A stretch of DNA of 64,000 nt, from the NCBI GenBank assembly GCA_002261195.1, contig MVBO01000069.1, positions 1 through 64,000 on the forward strand. The letters are read 5' to 3'. This DNA comes from Bifiguratus adelaidae. Lineage: Eukaryota; Mucoromycota; Endogonomycetes; Endogonales. The notes below the pieces were generated by a model that saw only the letters and a program-made list of their open reading frames with translations, searched no databases and was not told where the DNA came from. Below, piece by piece: positions 56,273-64,000 of this stretch. Positions within the stretch are counted from its first letter, which is position 1, and each line of letters begins with the position of its first letter. Position numbers and translations under genes: made by a program.

Positions 56273-58149
56273 ATGCTCCATGCGGATTTTGGGAAACGCG
56301 TGCGCACGGTCAAAAGTTCCGCGGTCAAAGCGAAAGGAAAAGAGCCGGCGCATACGTCAGCGTCAGTAGGACACGACCAGACGTCGAGTTCTCCAAACGT
56401 TAGCAATCAAGGGACATCATCGACACACCCTTCCTCCACATCCCGCGCCACCTTTTCCACAGATGTCTCAGTCACACCTACAACTCCACAAAAGCGAAAG
56501 CATCGAGATGCTTACAGCGACAGGTAACCACTGGATATACAAGAAGCCTTGTTGAACATTGAGGCTAATGTCGACGTTTGTTGTGTTGTAGATTTATACC
56601 CAGCCGGACAACGGGCGTTGACCTGGCTACAAAGTTTAGTCTAAAGGAAGACGACGCTGCTCCAAGCACACCACGAGCGAAGCGAAAACTCCCTCCAGGA
56701 ACGAACGATGCCCAACGAGGTACGTATGCGCTGCAGCGCTCTATCATCAAATCATCATCACTAACCATTGTGCTCTAGACGAAGCCGACAAAACGTACGA
56801 AGCGCTGTTGCGATCCGAGCTCTTCAACACCACAGAGTACTCTGACGATAACATGCTTGGTAGCCTCTCCGTGTCATCCCCTTCACAATCATCCCAAAAC
56901 CTCTTTTCCTACCGAACACCAAAAAAGCGAGCGGCTTACACCTACGGTCCCGGAGACTCACCGACCCGAGACACCTATTCCTTGTCACCAGTGGGCATGG
57001 ATGCTCAAAAGCTATTATTGAGCCCAAGGAAAGCACCACGATTCATTTCAAAGATACCCTTCAAAGTCTTGGATGCTCCAGAGCTACAAGGCGATTTCTA
57101 TCTCAATCTAGTGGACTGGTCCTCGACCAACGTATTAGGCGTTGGTTTAGGCAGTTGTGTTTACCTCTGGTCAGCTCAGACATCCAAAGTAACGAAACTG
57201 TGCGATCTAAGCTCCAGTGATCAAGCGAAAACAGACTCTGTGACCAGTGTGAGCTGGATGCAGCGCGGAACGCATGTGGCCATCGGAACGAACAAGGGAT
57301 ACGTGCAAATCTGGGATGCCGAAAAGTGCAAAAAAGTGCGGACGATGGTCGGTCACAATCATCGAGTAGGTATGTATAGGCGACGGCATGTTGCGGGATG
57401 AAGCTAATTACATGATATTACAGGCGCGCTTGCTTGGAACGACTACGTCTTGAGTTCTGGCGGTCGGGACAGTCTGATTTTTCATCGAGACGTACGATCA
57501 CCCCAGCCTTACTTTCGAGAGCTCAACTATCACAAGCAGGAGGTGTGCGGATTGAAATGGTCAGACGACAATCAACTTGCCTCCGGTGGCAATGACAATC
57601 GGCTGTATGTCTGGGACCGGTACAATGCGGAACCTTTGTATCGGTTTAAAGAACACACAGCTGCTGTCAAAGCCATAGCATGGAGCCCACATCAACATGG
57701 TTTATTGGCCAGTGGCGGAGGAACGGCAGACAAGAAAATACGATTCTGGAACACAGCTAATGGGACAATGCTGAATTGTATCGACACTGGTTCACAGGTA
57801 ATTGTTTGCAAGCGGCATTAAAGGCTTTGCCGCTCACAGGTGCTATTACTAGATCTGTAATCTTGCCTGGGCAAGGACGTGCAACGAGCTTGTATCAACA
57901 CACGGTTACTCCTATTCCGACTCCCTCGTTTCCAACCAAATCATCCTCTGGAAGTACCCGACCATGCAGCAAGTCACGACGCTCACAGGTCACTCTTGCC
58001 GTGTACTATATCTTGCCATGTCACCTGACGGTCAAACAATTGTCACCGGCGCTGGCGACGAAACATTACGATTTTGGAATTGTTTCGCCAAGGTCAAATC
58101 GGAGAAAAAGACGGATAGTCTATTCAATGCGTTCTCTCATATTCGATAG
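56273..58149 (+). CDS. CDH1: APC/C activator Cdh1/Fizzy-related (546 aa)
   Basis: Exons 56273-56523, 56592-56719, 56779-57369, 57424-57797 and 57853-58149 give 546 residues. The C-box is DRFIPSR, built across the first splice junction. The KAPRFISKIPFKVLDAPELQGDFY region and the WD40 propeller follow (WMQRGTHVAIGTNKGYVQIWD, LSSGGRDSLIFHRDVR, GDETLRFWNCF). The protein ends in the Ile-Arg tail (SHIR) that docks on the APC/C. S/T-P sites in the N-terminus are the expected CDK sites that inhibit Cdh1. The ATIC-type acceptor of the last intron (CTAG at 57852) restores NLAWARTCNELVSTHGYS. Confidence 0.95.
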
Positions 58150-58477
58150 ACCCAAATTGGATGTTGCACATGCGCCCTCTCACATCTGATGCTATTGCGG
58201 TCATGTCCCGCATTTGGCCCAGAGGTTGCGAAACAGGCCGAGGGTTCGTCCTGATGTTTCCTGTAGATATGGTTTCAAGCTCTCGATTGCCATGTTCATT
58301 GGTTCTCATCGTTGTCAAACTAATGTACTTTTTATGTGAATGTACTTTTAGGTCTAGCACAATTGAAATGTGATCCCACAGATAATTGAAGACCAAAAAT
58401 GATCATCTAGTACACTTAGTATACGTGGGAAGATAATCTCCAGTGCAGGCAGCTTGGGAAGAAAACTAAAAAATAAG
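58150..58477. other. Intergenic region between CDH1 and tRNA-Pro
   Basis: This 328-bp stretch holds the CDH1 3' end. No coding potential or repeat was recognised. Confidence 0.4.
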
Positions 58478-58548
58478 GGCTCCAGCGGGAATTGAACCCG
58501 CGACCTCCCGCACCCAAAGCGGGAATCATACTACTAGACCATGGAGCC
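58478..58548 (-). tRNA. tRNA-Pro (anticodon TGG)
   Basis: The reverse strand folds as a standard cloverleaf. Acceptor arms are GGCTCCA and TGGAGCC. The anticodon stem is CCCGC/GCGGG with loop TTTGGGT (anticodon TGG). The T arm is GCGGG-TTCAATT-CCCGC. The B box GGTTCAATTCC is intact and there is no intron. It reads CCA and, with modification, other proline codons. Confidence 0.95.
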
Positions 58549-58990
58549 GGTCACTTGTAAGTTAAATATGGATAGTTATTATATTTTTAATTTGTTTAAC
58601 TAACCCTAACCCTGATTAAAGCATCTATCGCAGATGAAATGTGTAGGCGTTGCTGTATACGTGACTTCTTGGAATCATCTGATATTAAAATGCCATGAAC
58701 TGCTTTTTTGCCAAAGATTTAGCCATATGCGTTGAAAGAGAGTCATAAGCACGAATTGTTATATGCAGGTCGTAAGGCCGAATATGGAAATTGTAACCCC
58801 TTCGGACTTCCAGTCTTCCGTCAAAGCTCTGATTTGGACAATACCCAGACATATCTATTTCGAGATTGCAATAGACAAATAAAGAGGCAATACGCGATAT
58901 ATGCTTATCCCATTTTACAAATTTTACGATACAATACATACCCGTTATGAGATACAAGTTGTATGAGATGAAAACATTATAGAAATGACT
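58549..58990. other. AT-rich intergenic region with a short telomere-like motif
   Basis: This 442-bp AT-rich spacer lies between the tRNA and the sugar transporter stop. Two telomere-type units (TAACCCTAACCCT) occur near 58601-58613, too short to be an old telomere. TTTATATTTTT-like runs near 58580 follow the tRNA on its upstream side. No gene was seen. Confidence 0.4.
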
Positions 58991-60919
58991 TCACTCCTCC
59001 TCGGCGGCAACCACACCCACACCTCTCTTGACGTATACTTTGTGCTTGGAAATGGATGTCTTTACTGGATTCGGTGACGAGAACACCTCATCGAGTTCTT
59101 CCAATGTTCGGCCCTTGGTCTCCACAAATGTGAAATAAATGATGCCAATATAGATTATATCCCAAATGAGCCACACAAAGTAGAATTTCCAGCCCAAATT
59201 TTGGAGTCCAACAGGTGCGGAGTAGGTGTTGATGAAGTTGGCCAGGTTGCCGGTGAAACCGTAAAAGCCCATTCCTTTGCCTCTTGTTTGTGTAGTGAGC
59301 ACCTCGACTGGGTATAAGGTTTGCATTGGAGTCCAGGAGCTAGAGTAGAAAACACCATAAAGGATGATAAAGGCAACAAAGGCTGTAGAGAGCGCCTTCG
59401 GATCCGATGGATTGCCAGTGAACAATGCGGATAGAATCGTGATGATGAGGAAAATGATGAAGCAGGCGGTGGTGCCGATGAGCAACATTCTTCTACGTCC
59501 AAAATTGTTGACGAACAAGCAACCAGCCATGGCGGAGACACAAGAAACAACGGTGTTGATGGCATTGTAGAGCAATTGCTGGTGAGCGTCCGAAATTCCA
59601 GCCATTCCAAGGATGACAGGCATGTAGTACGAGATTACAGCACCTCCCAAGAAACTGATGACTGATCGTTAGCCATGTGTCAACACTGCTGCAAAAATCA
59701 ACATACCTTCCTAGGAAGCCAATAGAAAAAACGAGCCAGGTCCTGTGACGCGCGTTCTTGGAGCTGAACAACTCTCTGTAATCCCACCATCTCTTGTCCG
59801 ATCGGAATTCGCCAAGAGAAGCCTCGATCTCCCGAACCTGTAGCGTCACCAAATCCGCATCAAGTTGACCGTTACAGTGGTACTTGGCAAAGATAGCACG
59901 TCCCTTTTCGATATGACCGTTTGCGATGAGCCATCTGGGGCTCTCAGGAATGAACCAAACAAAAGCAATGATGATCACTGCAGGAGCAGCTTGGATAATG
60001 ATCGGTAGACGCCACGCCATGTTGCCTTGGATCCAGCTGGTACCGTACATGAGCTAATAACGACGTTATCTTCGCGCATCACATTAATGACTAAAATTGC
60101 GCTTACCCAAGTTGCAGCGATAGCACCGAAATAGTAGAAGCCACCGTTGTAGAAGCCAGTCAAAGCACCACGATATTTGGGATGAGCAATCCTATCACAA
60201 AGGTTTAGTCCCCGTCGCTTTCAGGAAAATTCTATAATATGTCTTGATGACTTACTCAACAACATACGTCTATCGAAATGAGTTAGAATGGCTCGTGTGG
60301 CAATAACACTTGCAACTTACGGGTCCCGCAGAACTAGCAATAGAAACTCCGATACCGCAAATCAAACGACCAGCGATAAACATGCCCGTGTTTTGAGCAG
60401 TAGCTTGCAGAGCCGTACCCAAGCAAATGAGCAAACAGCCAACAAACATGCCAAATCGACGACCATAACTATTGCAGTTGTCTAATTTAGCCCCATCGCC
60501 GTCAACGAACGCTTTGTGACTTACCGATCCACGGATGGACCTGCAAACGGTGATCCAATAATATTACCGAGACTGTAACAAGCAAAAACCAGACCGATAG
60601 TGGCACCCGTCTCGCCAAACCCAAAGTATTCGTGAAATTGTGGCATAGCGTTCACACCACCCATAATGGAACCATCGAAACCATTCATGCAAGAGTTCAT
60701 ACTGGCGAGGCAGATGATGAAGAAGTGCATAATCATTGGAAGCGAAAAGGTCTTCGGAGGATTCTTGGCTAAGGCTTCAGCGAACTCTGTATTCTCAACA
60801 TTAGTGACCTTTGCATCTTCGTCGATTTTGACGTCGTTTCTGTAGTCAAAGCCAGGTGGAGTGTCCAATCGAACGGAGTCCACAATTTCCGTTGAAGAAA
60901 AGGCCTCCTTCTCAGCCAT
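58991..60919 (-). CDS. MFS sugar porter (550 aa)
   Basis: Exons 60919-60525, 60468-60321, 60269-60256, 60191-60107, 60053-59707 and 59654-58991 give 550 residues. Twelve helices are arranged as in fungal sugar porters. Motifs include NGFDGSIMGG in helix 1, DRYGRRFGMFVG, the PESPRWL motif after helix 6, GRRRMLLIG, and the terminal FVETKGRTLEELDEVF. Exon 3 is only 14 nt but is required to complete TYVVEIAHPKYRG. The motif set fits lactose/cellobiose-type (Lac12-like) permeases or hexose porters; the sugar is not determined. It is divergent from a GH31 alpha-xylosidase-like gene. Confidence 0.92.
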
Positions 60920-61785
60920 GACAGCACAACTGATATGATCTCCACATCCAATCCAAGATATATATACATTCCCAAAAGTCACTTGGCTATTGCGGTCACT
61001 GCGGAATATCAGCCAGTGTTCCATTTTCGGCTCTCTAATGTCGCACGCTTCCCCACGGAGGTAAAATTCTCCTTTCGGCGGACCGTCTTCCTTGACGGAT
61101 TTGGTGTGGCACGTGAATTCTCATCCTTCTCCACACATTCCTTGATATCATGCGCGTCAGCTCACATGGTGGAATATCCGCATGGACAGCAGGGTATCTA
61201 GCAGAAATGCAGCACAGAGGTGCCTTGGAAGACACGAATCGTGATCTGTGGATCAATGAGTGATTTAGGAGCACGATGCGTATTGTCAAGACACCCGCCG
61301 GATTATTGGGATGTAAGATCGATGAGATGCACTTTACCATACTCGTACCTCTCCCTTTCCGGGGCCACGAAACAAGTAAGACATCCAAGTCGCCGGGAAA
61401 GGCTGGACGAATCTGTGAGGACACAATAGCTTCTTTCGAGACGGAAGATGTATTTGCTCGTATTACTTAAATCGGTTCGCCAAAACTTCGGCGGGCTTCC
61501 TTCCGTCTCTCCGCGGAAACAGGTAGATCGGAGAATATGTCGTGTAAGGCGATGTCTGTGATAGTGAGAGCATGCCTTGGCAGTAGCAAGAGAGTGTACG
61601 TGACACGACTGCCATGCCATCATCCCATTGAAAGAGAGTATAACAAGCCCAATGTCCCTATTGTCGGCCTCATGAGCCGCGGACCTAAGCCGTCGATTAC
61701 CCAAAGGGGAAAAGGCTTCCAGGTCCAAATTTCACCGCGCAGTGTTATAAGGACGCAGCGTTGACGTAGATGAAAACAGCACATC
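60920..61785. other. Divergent promoter between the sugar porter and GH31 gene
   Basis: This 866-bp region is unusually long for this compact window, as expected for regulated catabolic genes. Short ORFs on both strands lack family features. CCGCGG, CTCCGCGGAAAC and CGGACC-type CGG elements near 61511-61685 could be Zn2Cys6 factor sites, but no repeated spaced pair was established. Confidence 0.4.
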
Positions 61786-64000
61786 ATGGTGATACGCGAG
61801 GTTGAGGATTTCACCGACAGCATCAGCTTTCCACAGAGAGCTTCTGATCCAGGTGTGGATGCCAATGATCCGAAAGTGCAGTTGAAGAAGCGCAACAAGG
61901 AAGACTATGGTCGCCGAGGTCCAAACTACTTTCGGAACGATGAATATGTCTTGTACATGAAACCAAAAGCTATCCAGTCGCATACCTTCGATCCAGCTAC
62001 AAGCACCTTGTCCTTTACCTGCGCGTCAAGCGGCTATCTAAGCGCGACAACCCAAACTCACGAATCAAGGATGCATCAATTTGTGGACCGAGAGGATCAG
62101 AAAGGTGTCATTCACTTCAAGATAGCCTTTTGGACACCTACCATATTTAAAGTACTCTCGCGATCAAGATGCCTTGGATAATGCCACTGATGAACCCGCT
62201 TATCCCCCTCCCGAGGCCCGCATGCTCGTCGGCAAAGCCGAAGTGGTGCAGTGTACGATGGAGGAGACTGAAATGGAAGTTATTCTCGAGACCTCTGCGA
62301 TCGCTTTGCATATCCACAAGCTCGACGCCCATCTGGAAGCGCGCACTATCGACGGCACCTTGTACTGGTCGCAACGACGATCAGATCTCTTCACTACTGA
62401 CATCATTGATACCTCTGTGGTCCAACATCACGGTCGAAGCGGCGTCTTTGAGGCATTTGATGTTCGATCTCAAGAGGAGATCTTTGGCCTCGGAGAGCGG
62501 TTTGACAGCGTTGCGCGCAAGGGAAGAATCGTCGACTTTTGGAATTATGATGCTATTGGAACAAGCAATACCAGGTATGTGACGTCGAGTCATGCAGAGA
62601 TGCTAGATGGCAATGCTTACCTTCCCCGTTACAGAACTTACATCAATGTTCCTTACCTCTGGTCGACTGCCGGATACGGCATGTTTCTCAATTCGTCGGC
62701 TCGAACAGAATGGAGCGTGGGGGTGCATGAGGGTCAGACACTTGGATTCGCTATCGAAGACACTCTCATGGACTACTTTATCATCCAAGGTCAAGGTCCC
62801 AAGGAGATCATATCAAGCTATCAGCAATATCTTACTGGTCGCTCGCCGATGCCACCCATTTGGTCATTTGGTCTCTGGATGAGTCGCAACAGCTACAAAT
62901 CCTGGGAGGTTGTTGACGGCGTAATTGAAGGTCTAAAGGAACGTCAGATCTCGGCCGATGTTCTTCATCTCGACACTTTTTGGTTCAAGGAAGATTGGAA
63001 CCCCGATCTGCGATTTGATATGGAGCGCTTTGCCAGTCCTCAGGAGAAGATGGCAGAGTACCTCAAGAATGGCTACCGCATCTCATTGTGGCAATATCCG
63101 GTAAATAGAATGGTCTCGGAATGCGAAAACCCCAGACTTACTTTACCATAGCATGCCCCACCGCGTGAAGACAACGAACTCTTTCTGGAGGGCTTGGAGG
63201 ACAAGTACTTTGTCACAGCCAGCAAGGATTCAGACAAACTGTACGAGTATCCTGAAGGCACTACGGGTGTGTGGATCGACGATGTTACTATTGATTTCAC
63301 CAATCCCAAAGCGCATCAGTGGTACACGGATCAGATTAAGGAACTTGCCCGCAGGGGCGCTGCCGCGTTCAAGACTGATTTTGGCGAGGGTGCTCCAGAG
63401 GATGGCCACTATGCCAACATGGATGGTTCCAAGATTCACAACTTGTTCAGCTTGATCTACAACTCTGCAATTAGTGAATCGGTTCGCTCGGTGAGGCCGG
63501 AGGAATGTGGATTTGTATGGGCTCGTAGTGGTACGGCTGGTTCACAACGATATCCTGTGCACTGGGGTGGAGATAGTCAAGTGTCTTGGTCAGGACTCTA
63601 TGGCACCCTCAAGGCTGCGTTGAGCATTGGTCTCAGTGGCTTCCCCTTCTTCTCCCATGACATTGGTGGTTTCATTGGTCGTCCCACACCCGAACTGTAC
63701 ATTCGCTGGTCCCAATTCGGTTTGCTTTGTTCCCATTCGAGAACACACGGAGCCGGAACCGAGAACTCTCGAGAACCTTGGAGCTTTGGCGAGGAGGCAA
63801 ACACAATTTTCAAGAAGTTTGACGATCTCAGATATAGCTTGTTGCCGTATATCTATGTGATGGCTCGCAAGGCCAGCCAGACGGGAGCGCCGATGGTCCG
63901 AGCCTTGATTTACGACTTCTCGTCGGATAAGAATACGTGGCATATTGATGATCAGTACATGTTTGGAGATGCGTTATTGGTGGCGCCCATCCTGGAATCC
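61786..64000 (+). CDS. GH31 alpha-xylosidase-like glycosidase, 3' end beyond the window; reading frame interrupted near 62150
   Basis: The reading runs 61786 to about 62150 in one frame, about 62153-63100 in another, then 63152 to the window end after an intron (63101-63151). GH31 motifs are clear: IFGLGERFDSVARKG, PPIWSFGLWMSRNSY, WNPDLRFD, nucleophile Asp in FKTDFGE, acid/base Asp in HWGGDSQVSW, and the LLVAPI strand. WQYP and PREDNELF match the alpha-xylosidase subgroup. Between IAFWTPTIFK and YSRDQDALDN the two frames do not join by any credible intron. The family usually has VR here, so about five bases may be missing. This is either an assembly error or a recent frameshift in an otherwise well-kept gene. 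Confidence 0.85.

Noticed and set aside
58601-58613. TAACCCTAACCCT resembling an interstitial telomere
   Set aside because: Only two units, in AT-rich spacer, with no neighbouring repeats; a similar TGACCCTAACCCT occurs near 531. Chance or a telobox-type promoter word is enough to explain it.
62080-62125. An intron ending at GATAG (62125) that would link the two GH31 frames
   Set aside because: It would remove the conserved segment DREDQKGVIHFKIAFWTP or need a 22-44 bp intron with a poor donor; an indel fits better.
1-64000. CRISPR arrays, insertion sequences, transposons, virus-derived elements, rRNA operon
   Set aside because: No direct-repeat/spacer pattern, transposase, reverse transcriptase, capsid gene, long terminal repeats or rRNA sequence was seen on either strand.

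Overview
The window is nuclear DNA of a filamentous or yeast-like fungus. About 36 protein genes fit into 64 kb, nearly all interrupted by introns of 41-76 bp with GTAAGT-type donors. Families include the Cch1-Mid1 calcium channel subunit, the SAGA subunit Ada1, recyclin-1 and the F1Fo ATP synthase subunit g. A Tctex dynein light chain, a TMEM135-like protein and alginate/glucuronan-lyase-like proteins suggest an early-diverging lineage, most likely Mucoromycota; that placement is inference. All exon boundaries were read by eye from splice signals, frame continuity and family conservation, and none were tested with transcripts.

Layout. 1-6 kb: partial DUF3020 protein, SDR oxidoreductase, mitochondrial carrier, ADA1, SEC12. 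6.5-10.5 kb: SUB2 (intron 2 appears to hold a box C/D snoRNA), a Ser/Thr-rich orphan, SSU72. 10.5-21 kb: MID1, 11-beta-HSD-like SDR, TMEM135-like, CLF1, an MGR3-like TPR protein, eIF2A. 21-32 kb: a two-repeat orphan, cysteine synthase, a universal stress protein, RCY1, a ZIP9-like transporter, RPA1. 32-37.5 kb: a secreted alginate-lyase-family protein, a 4HBT thioesterase and a membrane-anchored glycosyltransferase-like/lyase-like fusion. 37.5-46 kb: G-patch protein, VTS1, CHORD-CS co-chaperone, SEC11, VMA12, Tctex light chain, SDR. 46.1-47.8 kb: no gene seen. 47.8-58.2 kb: ATE1, ATP20, an SLC26 permease, mitochondrial IF2, CDH1. 58.4-64 kb: tRNA-Pro, an MFS sugar transporter and a divergent GH31 alpha-xylosidase-like gene that runs off the end.

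Most genes are housekeeping genes of unrelated pathways. Two groups look functionally linked. The 32-37.5 kb block is a possible cell-wall uronan module (secreted lyase plus a type II membrane GT/lyase fusion). The 59-64 kb pair is a possible xyloside or isoprimeverose uptake and hydrolysis unit. Packing is extreme: four divergent pairs have start codons overlapping or within about 25 bp, several tandem genes are 41-51 bp apart, and convergent stops come within 11-53 bp. No transposon, virus-derived element or CRISPR array was recognised.
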